A stretch of 64,000 nt of DNA from Arthrobacter sp. Y-9 (GTDB lineage Bacteria; Actinomycetota; Actinomycetes; Actinomycetales; Micrococcaceae): assembly GCF_029690065.1 (NCBI RefSeq), contig NZ_CP121463.1:1860001-1924000 (forward strand), read 5' to 3'. The notes below the pieces were generated by a model. That model saw nothing but the letters and a program-made list of their open reading frames with translations, made no database searches and was not told the origin of the DNA. Position 1 is the first letter of the stretch. Every line of letters begins with the position of its first letter. Below are positions 54,293-64,000 of the stretch, in pieces. The position numbers were made by a program, and so were the translations under genes.

Positions 54293-55648
54293 ATGCAGGA
54301 GCTGCGGCTTCTCGGAGTTCACGACGACGGTGATCGCCTCTTGCTCAGCGACTCCAGCGGAGAACGTTACGAGCTTCCTCTCGATGAGGCGCTGCGCCGC
54401 GCCATCGCCCGCGCGGCCGCCCGGCCCAGCGCCCGGAGCGGTTCCGCTCCCAGCCTCAGCCCCCGCGACATCCAGGCCCGCATCCGGGCCGGCGCCACCG
54501 CGGCCGAGGTCGCCGAGGAGTCCGGACTGCCCCTGGCCAGCGTGGAACGCTACGAAGGCCCCGTGCTGGCCGAACGCGCCCATGTGGCGGACCAGGCCCG
54601 CGGCGTGGAGGTTCCGGGTCATCTCGACGACGGCGAGGGCTACCGCAGCGCTTTCGGTCAGGACCGCGCGTTCCTGGGCGAGATGGTCGAGCACCGTCTC
54701 AAGCAGCTCGGCGTCTCCGTCGACGGCCTGAGCTGGGATTCCAAGAAGGTGTCGCACGGTCTGTGGGAGGTCACGGCCGACTTCGACATCCCGGAATCGC
54801 TCGGTGGTCAGCTCGGCGAGGAGCCCCCGGCCCGCTGGACCTACTCCCCGCTCACCAAGACCCTTCAGAACGCCAATCGCTGGGCGCAGCACCTCAGCGA
54901 GCTCGAACCCCTGCCGCTCCACGTGGACAGCCCGTGGGGCAGCCGCCGTCTCTCCGCCGTCCGGGATCACCCGTTCGACGTGGAGGCCGACGCCGTCGAA
55001 CAGCCCGCTCCCGAGGATCTCCTGAGCGACTCCGAAAGCCTCGTGGACCTCCTGAACTCCCGCCGCGGTCAGCGCCTCGGAGTGGATGAGGACAGCGACG
55101 ACACGCTCGCCCTTCTGCTGTCGCAGGGCATCCCCGCCGCGCATCCCCGCCCCTCCGAGGTGGACGAGGATGAAGACGACGCCCCGGCCGCGGAGGCTCC
55201 GCGTCTGCGCCTGGCCCTGCCGGAAGAGGATGACGCCGACGACGACGGCATCTCGCTGTCCGAAGGCGTGAGCACCCACACCCGCGAGATCCGCGTGGTG
55301 CCCCCGGCGGAACGGAACGCCCGGAAGGGCAGCCCGAGCCTGGCCGATGAGATCTTCGCCAATGCCACGGAGGAGGAAGCCGAGGCCGGCGAACGCACTC
55401 CCCTGCGGCAGCGTTCGGTCCTGCGCGGTGCGAGCTTCCATAAGGATCCCGAGGACTTCGCGCGGGCCGAGGCGGAACGCCGTCAGCGGGAAGAGGATGC
55501 CCGCCGCGAGGACGAGGCTCAGAAGGGCGCCCGTTCCGCGAAGGACGACGCCACCGACTCGGAGAACAAGACCCCGGAGAAGCCGGCGAAGCGGCGCAGT
55601 GTCCCCAGCTGGGACGAGATCGTCTTCGGCACCAAGGGCGACGGCTGA
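54293..55648 (+). CDS. sepH: Septation protein SepH
   Basis: Actinobacterial cell-division protein that binds FtsZ and promotes its assembly. In 451 residues: an N-terminal DUF3071 domain (MQELRLLGVHDDGDRLLLSD, PLDEALRRAIARAAARP) with a helix-turn-helix (LSPRDIQARIRAGATAAEVA, EESGLPLASVERYEGPVLAE), then VEHRLKQLGVSVDGLSWDSK, a long acidic disordered linker (about residues 245-400), and the short conserved C-terminal motif RRSVPSWDEIVFGTK. Start ATG. Divergent from the DUF4193 gene over about 250 bases, in which I see no clear promoter motif. Confidence 0.93.
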   Translation: MQELRLLGVHDDGDRLLLSDSSGERYELPLDEALRRAIARAAARPSARSGSAPSLSPRDIQARIRAGATAAEVAEESGLPLASVERYEGPVLAERAHVADQARGVEVPGHLDDGEGYRSAFGQDRAFLGEMVEHRLKQLGVSVDGLSWDSKKVSHGLWEVTADFDIPESLGGQLGEEPPARWTYSPLTKTLQNANRWAQHLSELEPLPLHVDSPWGSRRLSAVRDHPFDVEADAVEQPAPEDLLSDSESLVDLLNSRRGQRLGVDEDSDDTLALLLSQGIPAAHPRPSEVDEDEDDAPAAEAPRLRLALPEEDDADDDGISLSEGVSTHTREIRVVPPAERNARKGSPSLADEIFANATEEEAEAGERTPLRQRSVLRGASFHKDPEDFARAEAERRQREEDARREDEAQKGARSAKDDATDSENKTPEKPAKRRSVPSWDEIVFGTKGDG

Positions 55649-55720
55649 CGGCAGGTCACCTACCGGTCGCTCGACGTCGGCCGCGACGGCCTGTCAGGAG
55701 CAACCCGTCAGAGCAGCCTG

Positions 55721-56923
55721 TCAGGAACGGCGCCGTCCGGTCCCGCCACGGCTCCCGGCCTTCGGGCCGGTCGCCAGAAAACTGAGCAAGGGCACTTCCC
55801 GCTCGGCCTTGGTCAGCGAGCCGTGCTGACCGATCATCTCCATGGCCTCGCGCCGCACCCTGCGGAGATCGAAGAACGCCACCTGCTCCCGGGCCAGGAT
55901 CAGCACATCGCCGATCCTCGGCAGCACCTCATCCCGGACGGGACCGAAGTAGCCGTCACGAACGGCCTGTTCCTTCTCCAGCACCCAGATGCGGTCACCG
56001 AAGCGTGACTCCCACGCCTCCCGCAGGACCGCGGGATCCCTGCCCTCCTCCAGGTGCAGATGCAGCATCCGTGGTTCGCCGGCGGTGTGCCGGACGCCCT
56101 CGATCAGCTCCGGAACGGCCGAGAAATCGATGCGGCCACTCCTCGGCACGTCGACCATGCCGTGATCGGCCGAGACGAGGACACGCGTGTCCAGTGGGAG
56201 CCGGGCGGCGAGCTGCCGGAGGGTGAAGTCCACCTCCTCGAGCGCGGCCAGGAACTCCGGGGAGTCCACGCCGTACTTGTGCCCGGCCTTGTCCACGTCG
56301 TTGAGATAGAAGTACACCAGGCCCGGCTTCTGGAGGATGTCCACGGCCGCGCCGATCCGGCCCGCCAGCGTGCCCGAACCATGGAACTCGGTGCCGCGCA
56401 GGGCGGCGGTGGTCATGGCGGAGGACGCGAAGCGCGGGATGCTGACCGTGTGCACCGGGACCTGAGAGGACGCCTGCTCGAACACGGTGGGCAGGGGCTG
56501 CCAGCGCTCGGGGTCGACCCGCGCGTCCCAATTGCCGAGCTGGTTGACGACCTTGCCCTGGTCCGGGTCCAGCACGTCGTAGCCGACCATGCCGTGCTGC
56601 CCGGGCGCGGCGCCCGTGCCGAGACTGGCGAGCGAACTGGCCGTGGTGGTCGGGAAGGCGGCGTCCAGACGGACCGGGAGGCCGGAGCCGCCGGCCTGGA
56701 CCAGCGATCGCATGAACGGCACATGAGCCGCGTAGCGTTTGAGCACCTGCGCGCCCATCCCGTCCACGAGCACCAGGCAGACTCGGCTCGCGGTGGGGAT
56801 CTTCAGGGTGTTGGGCAGCGTGGTGGCACCTGCCGCGGAGGCCGCGCTGCTGAGAAGGTCGGCGATGCTGCGGCGCCCGTACGCCGGGGCCTGCGGGGGC
56901 GCCGTCGTCGTCGCGTCCGTCAC
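55721..56923 (-). CDS. Alkaline phosphatase-superfamily phosphodiesterase
   Basis: A 400-residue enzyme of the nucleotide pyrophosphatase/phosphodiesterase group (PF01663-like). Metal and nucleophile motifs: VCLVLVDGMGAQVLKRY (first Asp), AFPTTTASSLASLGTGAAPG with the catalytic Thr, YLNDVDKAGHKYGVDSPEF (Asp, His), VLVSADHGMVDVP (Asp, His) and the late GEPRMLHLHLEEG. No signal peptide, so cytosolic. GTG start at 56923 overlaps the DUF5998 stop (GTGA), so the two genes are coupled. Substrate not known. Confidence 0.9.
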   Translation of the reverse strand: MTDATTTAPPQAPAYGRRSIADLLSSAASAAGATTLPNTLKIPTASRVCLVLVDGMGAQVLKRYAAHVPFMRSLVQAGGSGLPVRLDAAFPTTTASSLASLGTGAAPGQHGMVGYDVLDPDQGKVVNQLGNWDARVDPERWQPLPTVFEQASSQVPVHTVSIPRFASSAMTTAALRGTEFHGSGTLAGRIGAAVDILQKPGLVYFYLNDVDKAGHKYGVDSPEFLAALEEVDFTLRQLAARLPLDTRVLVSADHGMVDVPRSGRIDFSAVPELIEGVRHTAGEPRMLHLHLEEGRDPAVLREAWESRFGDRIWVLEKEQAVRDGYFGPVRDEVLPRIGDVLILAREQVAFFDLRRVRREAMEMIGQHGSLTKAEREVPLLSFLATGPKAGSRGGTGRRRS

Positions 56924-57663
56924 TGGCGGTGGCTGCTGCGGGAACCGAGGCGACCCGAGAGCGCCGCCAGGCCGCGGGCCGGCTTCCGGACCGGCGCGTG
57001 CGGTGCGGACTCGCCGCGCGGGGCGGGGGCCGTCTGGGTCTCGGGGAGATCGCCGACACGCTGGCCGGTGCTCGCGGAGCGGAGGGAATGCGCGAAGCTG
57101 CGGGCCTGCTTGAGCGACTTGGGGCCATCGGCCTCGGCGCTGACGCGCAGCACGATGTCCTCGGCGCTGCTGGTGCCGTTCAGCCCGTGGTCGGCCTCGC
57201 ACTGCGGATCGCCGCAGGTGGCGGGCATGAGGTCCAGACGACGGCCGCCGGACCAGGCGATGGACAGGGTCAGTTCGCGCGGCTGTTCCTTGCCGCTGTA
57301 CTCCTGGGGCTGCGCGTAGACGAAGCCGAGCACCACGCTGCGGATCTGGTGGAGGGGCACGGTCTCCGTGGAGACCTGGGCCATGACCTGCTCCCCCTTG
57401 TCATCGAGCTGGTGATCGTCCACATGGACCACCACCAGGACGTCATGGGTGAGCACGAGCGCCGTGACATGACGGCGCACCTCGGCGCGGTCGAAATGGG
57501 TCTCCAGGTGCACCAGCTGCTGCAGCGGGACCTGTCCGTCCAGGGCGTCCTGGATGACGTCCATGACCAGTCGCGGATAGAAACCCGCCCGGTCCACGGA
57601 GGCCCGGAGATCACTCAAGGGATGTGCTTTTGAGGCGCTGCTGGGCTGGCTCATGGGATCCAT
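56920..57663 (-). CDS. DUF5998 family protein
   Basis: About 247 residues, actinobacterial, function unknown. Conserved part: DLRASVDRAGFYPRLVMDVI, LVHLETHFDRAEVRRHVTAL, HDVLVVVHVDDHQL, VPLHQIRSVVLGFVYAQPQ and IAWSGGRRLDLMPATCGDPQ; the C-terminal 60 residues are Arg/Pro/Ser-rich and look disordered. Possible starts are ATG 57663, ATG 57654 and GTG 57687; I take 57663. Always next to the phosphodiesterase gene in genomes I recall, so they may work together. Confidence 0.82.
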   Translation of the reverse strand: MDPMSQPSSASKAHPLSDLRASVDRAGFYPRLVMDVIQDALDGQVPLQQLVHLETHFDRAEVRRHVTALVLTHDVLVVVHVDDHQLDDKGEQVMAQVSTETVPLHQIRSVVLGFVYAQPQEYSGKEQPRELTLSIAWSGGRRLDLMPATCGDPQCEADHGLNGTSSAEDIVLRVSAEADGPKSLKQARSFAHSLRSASTGQRVGDLPETQTAPAPRGESAPHAPVRKPARGLAALSGRLGSRSSHRQ

Positions 57664-57723
57664 TTTCCCATGATCCGGCCGGTCCACGCGAATGCATCCC
57701 CGCGCGACGCCGTCCGCCGTAGC

Positions 57724-60441
57724 TCATTGGTTGCGCAGAGCCCTCCGCGCACTGTCGGTGCGCTGCGCCGCATTGGCGATGTGCACGGTGGCCGAGAGGA
57801 CATTCAGCCCCTCCTGCCCGACGAGCACCGGGGTGAACTCCAGGAGGGCGATCTCCGGGTGGTTGTCCTTCAGCTCGGCGACGCGGTGGAGCAGCCCGGC
57901 CAGCGCCTCGATGTCCATCGCGGGCAGACCTTCATAACCGGTCAGTTTCACCGCCGCTTTGGGGGCGTGCACGAAGTCCCGCGCCTCCTCGTCGCTGAGC
58001 GGCGGGACCCGGTAGGCCCAGTCGTCCAGGAGCTTGACCGCGTCTCCGGCCAGACCGTACGCCACCACGGGACCCAGCAACGGATCCTCGATCGCCCGCA
58101 CGGTGCAGGCCTGGCCCACGCCCGCCATCGACTGCACTTCCAGGTCCGTCGCCCCGTACACGGCCAGCACGTCCTTCATCTGCTCGATGTTCCGGGCCAA
58201 GGACTCGCGGTCCTGGATGTTGAGACGGACGCCCCCGAGATCCAGCCGGTGCCGGAGCGCCGGGCTGAGGGTCTTCAGCGCCACGGGCCAGCCGAGCTCC
58301 TCGGCCGCTTCCTGCGCCTCCGCCACGGTGCTGAACGGCCGGGACGGCAGGACCCGGATGCCGTAGGAGTCCAGGAGTGCTTCCAGCCGCTTCTGGTCGA
58401 GGGCGACGAGCTGGGGTCCGTGCACCGGCCGCAGCCATTCCGCCAGGAGCGCCGCCGCCTGATCCCGGGACTCCCGGCAGCTCGCGTCGCCCGTCATGTC
58501 GGGGGCTGCTTCGGCGGACAGTTCGCGGTCCCTCCAGCGCACATAGCCCGCGACGGCGGCCAGCGCGGCGAGTGCCGCCCCGGGGCTTTCGAAAGCGGGC
58601 AGTCCGCGCCGGCCGTCCGGAGTGCCGCCGAGCACGCCGCTCTCCCGCTGGGCAGGGTCGAAGTTCCCCGGGAAGACCGCCACGAGGGGCTTCTCCCCCT
58701 CCCGGGCCAGGGACGCGAGGCAGTCCACGAGCGCGTCGTGGTCGAGCCCGAGCGACGGGAGCACGGTCACCACGATGCTGTCCACCGCGGCGTCCTCCTG
58801 GAGCGCCGCGACCTCGCGCCGCAGCCGGACCAGCGCGGCGGACTGGCCACCGTCAAGGGAGAGGGTGCCGTGCACGGCGGCGATGCTCAGGCCGTGCCCT
58901 TCCGCGGTGTCGGCCACGATCCGGGCCAGGTTCAGCGAATTGGAGAGAATCCCCACGCGGCCGCCCCGCGCCAGAGGCTGCGCCTCCACGAGCTGCGCGA
59001 CATCCAGCAGTTCCTCCATGGTCCCCACCCGGATGACCCCGGCCTGCCGCAGCATGGCGTCCAGGGCACGCGCCGGAGCCTGGGTGGTCCTGACGGCGTG
59101 GCCGGGCGGCAGGCGAAGTCCGATGGTCTCCGGCTTCGCCACGATCACCGGCTTGCTCCGGGCCAGTCGGCGCGCGATCCGCGAGAACTTGCGGGGGTTG
59201 CCGAACGACTCCAGGAACAGGCCCACGGCGCGCGTGCGTGGATCATCCTCCCAGTACTGCATGACGTCGTTGCCGGAGACGTCGGCACGGTTGCCCGCGG
59301 AGACGAAGCTGGAGATGCCGACCGCTCGCCGCTGCGCCGTGGCATACAGCGAGATCCCGACGGCGGCCGACTGGCTGAACAGCCCGAGCCCACCCGGGGC
59401 CGGCATGCCCGGCGCCATCGAGACGTTCAGGGCCACGGCGGGATCGCTGTTGATGAGCCCCAGGGACGCCGGACCGATCACGCGCATGCCGGCCGCCCGG
59501 GCCTGGCGCACGATCTCGTTCTGGCGCGCGAGGCCCCGCTCGCCGTCGTCGGCGAATCCGGCGGTGATGATCAGCACGCCCCGCACCCCGGCGGCGCCGC
59601 ATTCGGCCACCACGCCCGGGACCTCGTCGTAGGGCACCGCGATGACGGCCAGGTCCACGGGTCCCGGGACCTCCGTGATGCTGCCGTAGCTCAGGCCGCC
59701 GCCCACCTCCAGGGCCGAAGGATTGACCGCGTAGACGGTGCCGGTGAAACCGCCCTCGACCAGGTGGACCATGATCTCGTGGCCGATCTTGCCCCAGTGC
59801 CGGCTCGCGCCGATCACCGCCACGGACGCGGGCGCCAGGAGCTCCTGCACGCTGCGGGCCTCCGCGCGATGCTCGCGGGACTCCATCACGGCCCGGGATT
59901 TCACGGTGGGGTCGATGTCGAAGCCCACCAGGATCACCCCGTCCTCGAGCTGGCGCTGCACCTCGTACCCGGCATCGGCGAACACGCTGAGCATCTTGCG
60001 GTTCTCCGGCAGGACCTCCGCCGTGAACCTCCGGATGCCGTTCTCCAGCGCCGCCGCGGCGAGGTGCTCCAGCAGGATCGAGCCGAGCCCCCGGCCCTGA
60101 TGCCGGTCCGAGATGTTGAAGGCCACCTCCGCCTCGCGGGTCCCGTCCAGACGGTCGTACCGGGCGATGCCGACGATCTCCCCGGCGATCGTGATCACGA
60201 GGGCGACGCGGTCCCGGTGGTCCACCTCGGTGAAGCGCTTGAGCTCACTGCGGCTGAGCTTGGCCTTGTAGCTGAAGAAGCGCAGATAGATGGACGACTG
60301 CGACTGGGCCTGGTGGAAGGACTGCACCGCTTCGGCGTCAGAGGGGGCGATGGGCCGGATGTGACCGGTGCCTCCGTCCCGCAGCACGACATCGGCCTCC
60401 CAGTAGTCCGGATATCCAGCAAGTTCAGCCGCGCGCGCCAT
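57724..60441 (-). CDS. Pat-like protein: N-terminal GNAT fused to ADP-forming acyl-CoA synthetase-like domains
   Basis: A 905-residue lysine acetyltransferase of the Pat type, expected to control acyl-CoA synthetases. N-terminal GNAT (about 20-180): [55 protein letters not shown]. Then CoA-binding and ligase-like regions: [61 protein letters not shown]-terminal ATP-grasp-like region: [50 protein letters not shown]. The phospho-histidine motif SHTGSLAG of active synthetases is degenerate ([11 protein letters not shown]), so the synthetase part is probably a sensor. ATG 60441 used; the frame is open further upstream. Confidence 0.9.
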   Translation of the reverse strand: MARAAELAGYPDYWEADVVLRDGGTGHIRPIAPSDAEAVQSFHQAQSQSSIYLRFFSYKAKLSRSELKRFTEVDHRDRVALVITIAGEIVGIARYDRLDGTREAEVAFNISDRHQGRGLGSILLEHLAAAALENGIRRFTAEVLPENRKMLSVFADAGYEVQRQLEDGVILVGFDIDPTVKSRAVMESREHRAEARSVQELLAPASVAVIGASRHWGKIGHEIMVHLVEGGFTGTVYAVNPSALEVGGGLSYGSITEVPGPVDLAVIAVPYDEVPGVVAECGAAGVRGVLIITAGFADDGERGLARQNEIVRQARAAGMRVIGPASLGLINSDPAVALNVSMAPGMPAPGGLGLFSQSAAVGISLYATAQRRAVGISSFVSAGNRADVSGNDVMQYWEDDPRTRAVGLFLESFGNPRKFSRIARRLARSKPVIVAKPETIGLRLPPGHAVRTTQAPARALDAMLRQAGVIRVGTMEELLDVAQLVEAQPLARGGRVGILSNSLNLARIVADTAEGHGLSIAAVHGTLSLDGGQSAALVRLRREVAALQEDAAVDSIVVTVLPSLGLDHDALVDCLASLAREGEKPLVAVFPGNFDPAQRESGVLGGTPDGRRGLPAFESPGAALAALAAVAGYVRWRDRELSAEAAPDMTGDASCRESRDQAAALLAEWLRPVHGPQLVALDQKRLEALLDSYGIRVLPSRPFSTVAEAQEAAEELGWPVALKTLSPALRHRLDLGGVRLNIQDRESLARNIEQMKDVLAVYGATDLEVQSMAGVGQACTVRAIEDPLLGPVVAYGLAGDAVKLLDDWAYRVPPLSDEEARDFVHAPKAAVKLTGYEGLPAMDIEALAGLLHRVAELKDNHPEIALLEFTPVLVGQEGLNVLSATVHIANAAQRTDSARRALRNQ

Positions 60442-60508
60442 AAGCTTTAGAGTAGTCGTCGCGCCACCGGGGCGCGCCGCAGCACACCACGAGGTCTTTC
60501 GTAAATCC

Positions 60509-62989
60509 ATGGCGCGACGCACCAGTAGCCGGGGAGCCCAGCCCCTAGAACCGTTCACTGAGAACATCGTCGAGATCGACGTCACCACGGAGATGGAGAC
60601 GTCCTTCCTCGAGTACGCCTATTCGGTGATCTACTCCCGCGCCCTCCCGGACGCCCGGGACGGCATGAAGCCGGTGCAGCGGCGCATCCTCTACATGATG
60701 AGCGACATGGGCCTCCGCCCGGACAAGGGGCACGTCAAGAGCGCCCGTGTGGTCGGCGAGGTCATGGGCAAGCTCCACCCGCACGGCGACACCGCCATCT
60801 ACGACGCCATGGTCCGCATGGCCCAGGACTTCTCCCTGCGTCTGCCGCTCATCGACGGCCACGGCAACTTCGGCTCGCTCGACGACGGCCCCGCCGCCCC
60901 GCGTTACACCGAGGCCCGGCCCGCTCCCGCCGCCCTGGCGATGACCGGGAACCTGGACGAGGACGTCGTCGACTTCGTCCCGAACTACGACAACACCATC
61001 CAGCAGCCGGAGGTCCTGCCGTCGGCGTTCCCGAACCTGCTGGTCAACGGCGCTTCCGGCATCGCCGTGGGCATGGCCACGAACATGGCGCCCCACAACC
61101 TGGTGGAGGTCATCGCGGCCGCCCGGCACCTCCTGGAGCACCCGGACGCCACGCTCGAGACGATCATGGGCTTCATCCCCGGTCCGGACCTGCCCGGCGG
61201 CGGACGGATCGTGGGCCTGGACGGCATCCGGGACGCCTACGCCACCGGCCGCGGCAGTTTCAAGACGCGCGCCAAGGTCACCGTGGAGCAGCTCTCCGCC
61301 CGGCGCACCGGTCTCGTCGTCACCGAGCTGCCGTACATGGTCGGCCCTGAAAAGGTCATCGAGAAGATCAAGGATGCCGTCAACGCGAAGAAGCTGGCCG
61401 GCATCAGCGATCTGGTGGACCTCACGGACCGCCAGAACGGCCTGCGGCTGGTCATCGAGCTGAAGAACGGCTTCAATCCGCAGGCCGTCCTGCAGCAGCT
61501 GTACCGGCTCACGCCGCTGGAGGACTCCTTCGGCATCAACAACGTGACGCTCGTGGACGGTCAGCCGCGCACTCTGGGCCTGATGGAGCTCCTGCACGTC
61601 TACCTGGGGCACCGCCTCGACGTGGTCCGCCGGCGCACCGCCTTCCGGCTCGGCAAGAAGAAGGACCGCCTCCACCTGGTGGAAGGCCTCCTGATCGCGA
61701 TCGTCGACATCGACGAGGTCATCCAGATCATCCGGTCCAGTGACGAGGCCGCCGTGGCCCGTGAGCGCCTCATGTCGATCTACGACCTCTCCGAGGCTCA
61801 GGCCAACTACATCCTGGAACTGCGGCTCCGCCAGCTGACCAAGTACTCGCTGATCGAGCTCGAGAAGGAGCGGGACGAACTCCGCCGGCAGATCGCCGAG
61901 CTCGAGGAGATCCTCGCCTCGGACACCCGGCTGCGCGAAGTCGTCTCCTCCGAACTGGCTGAAGTCGCCGAACAGTACGGCACGCCGCGCCGCACGGTCC
62001 TGCTGGAGAAGGAGGATGTCCCGGTCAAGGCTCTCGCGGCCCCCGCGGGCAAGAAGGCCGCGGCCCAGCAGCTGCCTCTGGAGATCGCGGATGAGCCCTG
62101 CTGGGTGGTCCTCAGCGCCTCCGGCGTCGTGGCCCGCACCGATTCGGCCGAACCGCTGGCGGATCCGGGCAACCGTGCCAAGCACGACGTGCTCGTCTCC
62201 ACCGTCCGCACCACCGCCCGCGGTGAACTGGGCGCGGTCACCGACCGGGGCCGCATGCTGCGGATCCAGGCCATGGACCTGCCGGTCGTGCCCATGCCGG
62301 GCGGGGCGCCGAACCTCGCGACGAGCGTGCCGGTCAAGGAGTTCCTCCCCCTGCCTAAGGGCGAGAGCGTCATCGGCATCGTCCCGCTCAACGAGGTCGT
62401 CGCGCTCGGTACCGCGCAGGGCGTCGTGAAGCGTCTGCAGCCGGACTACCCGCTCAACCGCGAGGACTGGGAGGCGATCACCCTCAAGGACAAGGACCGG
62501 GTGCTCGCCATCGCCCCCGCGCCGGATGACGCGGAGCTGGTCTTCGTCACACGGTCCAGCCAGCTGCTCCGGATGGGCGCCACCGCCGTGCGGCCTCAGG
62601 GCCGCCTCGCGGGCGGCATGGCGGGCATCAAACTGGCCGACGACGACGAGGCGATCTTCTTCGGCGTCGTCGCCGCGGGCGACCCAGCCGCCGTCGTGGT
62701 CACCATCGCCGGATCGTCCGACGCGCTGCCAGGCACCAACCCGGGCGCCGCGAAGGTGACGGAGTTCTCGGAGTTCCCGGTCAAGGGCCGAGCCACCGGT
62801 GGCGTCCGGGCCCACCGGTTCCTGAAGGGCGAGGACCGCCTGCTCCTGGCCTGGGCCGGACATGGGCCCGCACGGGCGTCAAGCGCCGCGGGTGTGGCGC
62901 GGTCCCTGCCGCAGGAGCACGGCCGTCGCGACGGTTCCGGAGTGCCCCTGAGCCAGTCCGTGGATCTGATCGGACCGAGCCTGGGCTGA
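60509..62989 (+). CDS. parC: DNA topoisomerase IV-type subunit A
   Basis: Type IIA topoisomerase breakage-reunion subunit, 826 residues. N-terminal signatures: [60 protein letters not shown] with the catalytic Tyr of AAPRYTEAR, and [20 protein letters not shown] coiled-coil follows ([20 protein letters not shown], about residues 450-475), then a beta-pinwheel C-terminal domain. The GyrA-box QRRGGKG is replaced by [12 protein letters not shown], so I call it topoisomerase IV rather than gyrase. Two short uncertain: the C-terminal 40 residues are unlike other family members. Start ATG. Confidence 0.88.
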   Translation: MARRTSSRGAQPLEPFTENIVEIDVTTEMETSFLEYAYSVIYSRALPDARDGMKPVQRRILYMMSDMGLRPDKGHVKSARVVGEVMGKLHPHGDTAIYDAMVRMAQDFSLRLPLIDGHGNFGSLDDGPAAPRYTEARPAPAALAMTGNLDEDVVDFVPNYDNTIQQPEVLPSAFPNLLVNGASGIAVGMATNMAPHNLVEVIAAARHLLEHPDATLETIMGFIPGPDLPGGGRIVGLDGIRDAYATGRGSFKTRAKVTVEQLSARRTGLVVTELPYMVGPEKVIEKIKDAVNAKKLAGISDLVDLTDRQNGLRLVIELKNGFNPQAVLQQLYRLTPLEDSFGINNVTLVDGQPRTLGLMELLHVYLGHRLDVVRRRTAFRLGKKKDRLHLVEGLLIAIVDIDEVIQIIRSSDEAAVARERLMSIYDLSEAQANYILELRLRQLTKYSLIELEKERDELRRQIAELEEILASDTRLREVVSSELAEVAEQYGTPRRTVLLEKEDVPVKALAAPAGKKAAAQQLPLEIADEPCWVVLSASGVVARTDSAEPLADPGNRAKHDVLVSTVRTTARGELGAVTDRGRMLRIQAMDLPVVPMPGGAPNLATSVPVKEFLPLPKGESVIGIVPLNEVVALGTAQGVVKRLQPDYPLNREDWEAITLKDKDRVLAIAPAPDDAELVFVTRSSQLLRMGATAVRPQGRLAGGMAGIKLADDDEAIFFGVVAAGDPAAVVVTIAGSSDALPGTNPGAAKVTEFSEFPVKGRATGGVRAHRFLKGEDRLLLAWAGHGPARASSAAGVARSLPQEHGRRDGSGVPLSQSVDLIGPSLG

Positions 62990-63059
62990 GACCACCGGCC
63001 CAGGTCGGTCCAGGCCGGCGCCGGTCTGCCGGCAGACCGGGCCGAATTATGCTGGACCC

Positions 63060-63578
63060 ATGGCGATTGAACCGGATGTGAAGGACTGGACCTGGGTGAT
63101 CGAGCGGATCTGCCCCGAATGCGGCTTCGACCCCGGGGACGTCACCCCTGCGGGCGTGGCCCGGGAGATCCGGTCGCACCCGGCCCGCTGGGAGGCGGTG
63201 CTGGTGCGCCCTGACGTCACCGTCCGGCCGGACGAGTCCACCTGGTCCCCCCTGGAGTACGCCGCTCATGTGCGGGACGTGCTCGAGCTCTTCCGGGAGC
63301 GCCTGCATCTCATGCTCGGCCGGGACGGGGTGGAGTTCGCCAACTGGGACCAGGACGCCACCGCCGTGGCGAAGGAGTACCGGCAGGAGAGCCCGCGACG
63401 GGTCGCACACCAGATCGCGGAAGAGACCGAGCTGACCGCCCGCGCCTTCGACGAGGTGCCGGAGGAACTGCTCGGGCACCGCGGCGTGCGCAGCAACGGC
63501 TCCCAGTTCACGGTGGCGTCGCTGTCCACCTACTTCCTGCACGACGTGGTGCACCACCTGCACGACGTCACGGCGTAG
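63060..63578 (+). CDS. DinB-family protein
   Basis: A 172-residue four-helix-bundle protein of the DinB/MDMPI superfamily. It opens MAIEPDVKDWTWVIERICPE with CPECGFDPGDV, then WSPLEYAAHVRDVLELFRER with the first metal His, MLGRDGVEFANWDQDATAVA, and TYFLHDVVHHLHDVTA with the C-terminal H-x3-H. The three-His pattern suggests metal binding. Substrate not known; some family members use mycothiol. Stand-alone after parC, converging with the GNAT gene. Confidence 0.88.
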   Translation: MAIEPDVKDWTWVIERICPECGFDPGDVTPAGVAREIRSHPARWEAVLVRPDVTVRPDESTWSPLEYAAHVRDVLELFRERLHLMLGRDGVEFANWDQDATAVAKEYRQESPRRVAHQIAEETELTARAFDEVPEELLGHRGVRSNGSQFTVASLSTYFLHDVVHHLHDVTA

Positions 63579-63999
63579 CGGGGACCGCCTTCTCCCAGAC
63601 GGGGGCGCGGTTCACCACGCGGTAGCCCAGGCCCTCGTACAGCGCGAGCGCCCCGGTGCCATTGCCGGAGTCCATGTCGAGCGCCGCGGTCGTCATCCCG
63701 TCCGCCGCGTAGCGCCGCAGGGCCTCCTCCAGGAGATGGCGTGCAAGGCCCCGCCCACGGTGGTCCGGGTGCACGCCGAGCAGCTCCGTGTAACCTTCCA
63801 CGCGGCCGTGCAGCCGCTCGATCTCGGGGTCATGGCTGCCCAGGTGATACGCCACGGGCGAGCCGGTGGACGTCTCCCGCACCACGAAGCTCCAGTCCCT
63901 CCGGACCTCGGGGTTGCCCACCCGCCGGGCCCAGGACTCCTCGCTCCGGGGCGCGCTCCCCCAATGGCCGGCGAAAGCTAGGTTGTGGAGGACCCGGGT
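63568..63999 (-). CDS. GNAT-family N-acetyltransferase, 5' end beyond window
   Basis: C-terminal GNAT domain of a larger acetyltransferase. The frame stays open from the stop at 63568 to the window edge: TRVLHNLAFAGHWGSAPRSE, then SPVAYHLGSHD, ELLGVHPDHRGRGLARHLL (acetyl-CoA loop R-G-x-G-x-A), and GTGALALYEGLGYRVVNRA. The linker N-x-AFAGHWG is typical of tandem GNAT proteins, so another GNAT domain probably lies outside the window. An internal GTG at 63921 would give a 117-residue product but would cut the domain. Overlaps the DinB gene end by 11 bases (convergent). Confidence 0.85.
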   Translation of the reverse strand, partial: TRVLHNLAFAGHWGSAPRSEESWARRVGNPEVRRDWSFVVRETSTGSPVAYHLGSHDPEIERLHGRVEGYTELLGVHPDHRGRGLARHLLEEALRRYAADGMTTAALDMDSGNGTGALALYEGLGYRVVNRAPVWEKAVPATP

Positions 64000-64000
64000 C

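Overview
This is a high-GC window (about two thirds G+C) with dense genes, many 4-base ATGA/GTGA overlaps and frequent GTG starts. It looks like chromosome from an actinobacterium of the Micrococcaceae, Arthrobacter or a close relative. That placement rests on gene content rather than any rRNA: SepH, several actinobacterial DUF families (DUF3000, DUF3093, DUF3159, DUF3710, DUF4193, DUF5998, DUF6421), HGxxPAAW and Trp-associated membrane proteins inside the trp operon, a RibM/PnuX riboflavin transporter behind an FMN riboswitch, and a KimA-like permease facing two TrkA genes. Almost everything is housekeeping. I see no transposase, phage gene, CRISPR array or recognisable defence island.

Region by region: 1-6068 (minus) is a hisI-trpE-(two small membrane proteins)-trpC-trpB-trpA operon, with trpA cut by the window edge. 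A single plus-strand TIGR03085 gene follows. 7005-13640 (minus) holds ribM-ribD-ribE-ribB-ribA-ribH under an FMN riboswitch, followed by hisE-hisG-hisF. 13754-17553 (minus) is def-fmt-rsmB-rpe, then a lone PD-(D/E)XK-type nuclease gene. 18654-19477 carries seven tRNA genes, including an exact Val-Gly duplication with a 200 bp period. 19618-25479 has a small MT0933-like antitoxin, zapE, sulfur-handling genes (rhodanese, SufE), YbaK, an alpha/beta hydrolase, an unknown gene and msrB.

25816-34625 (plus) runs DUF6421-SDR-threonine aldolase-DUF3000-RNase D, then fadA-fadB with a palindromic operator in the promoter. 34745-34857 is an orphan palindromic element. 34879-39082 (minus) is aldo/keto reductase, an unknown gene, DUF402 and dxs. 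39359-41973 (plus) is a compact medium-chain dehydrogenase/hydrolase/TetR module with related candidate operators at both ends. 41982-48867 (minus) has aconitase (with an iron-box-like site upstream), a VOC protein, a TRAM-type RNA methyltransferase and the KimA-like permease. 48983-50376 (plus) is the TrkA pair. 50472-52923 (minus) is dut-DUF3710-OB-fold-DUF3159. 53088-64000 holds DUF3093, DUF4193, sepH, an alkaline-phosphatase-family phosphodiesterase, DUF5998, a Pat-like acetyltransferase, a topoisomerase IV-type subunit A, a DinB protein and a partial GNAT.

The most useful leads are regulatory or structural: the fadAB operator-promoter, the aconitase iron-box-like site, the paired operators of the TetR module, the palindromic element downstream of fadB, and enzymes missing expected residues (RNA methyltransferase without Fe-S cysteines, Pat-like protein without the canonical synthetase histidine motif). 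I did not find a convincing wholly new multi-gene system. All family assignments are from reading protein motifs by eye; no database search was run.
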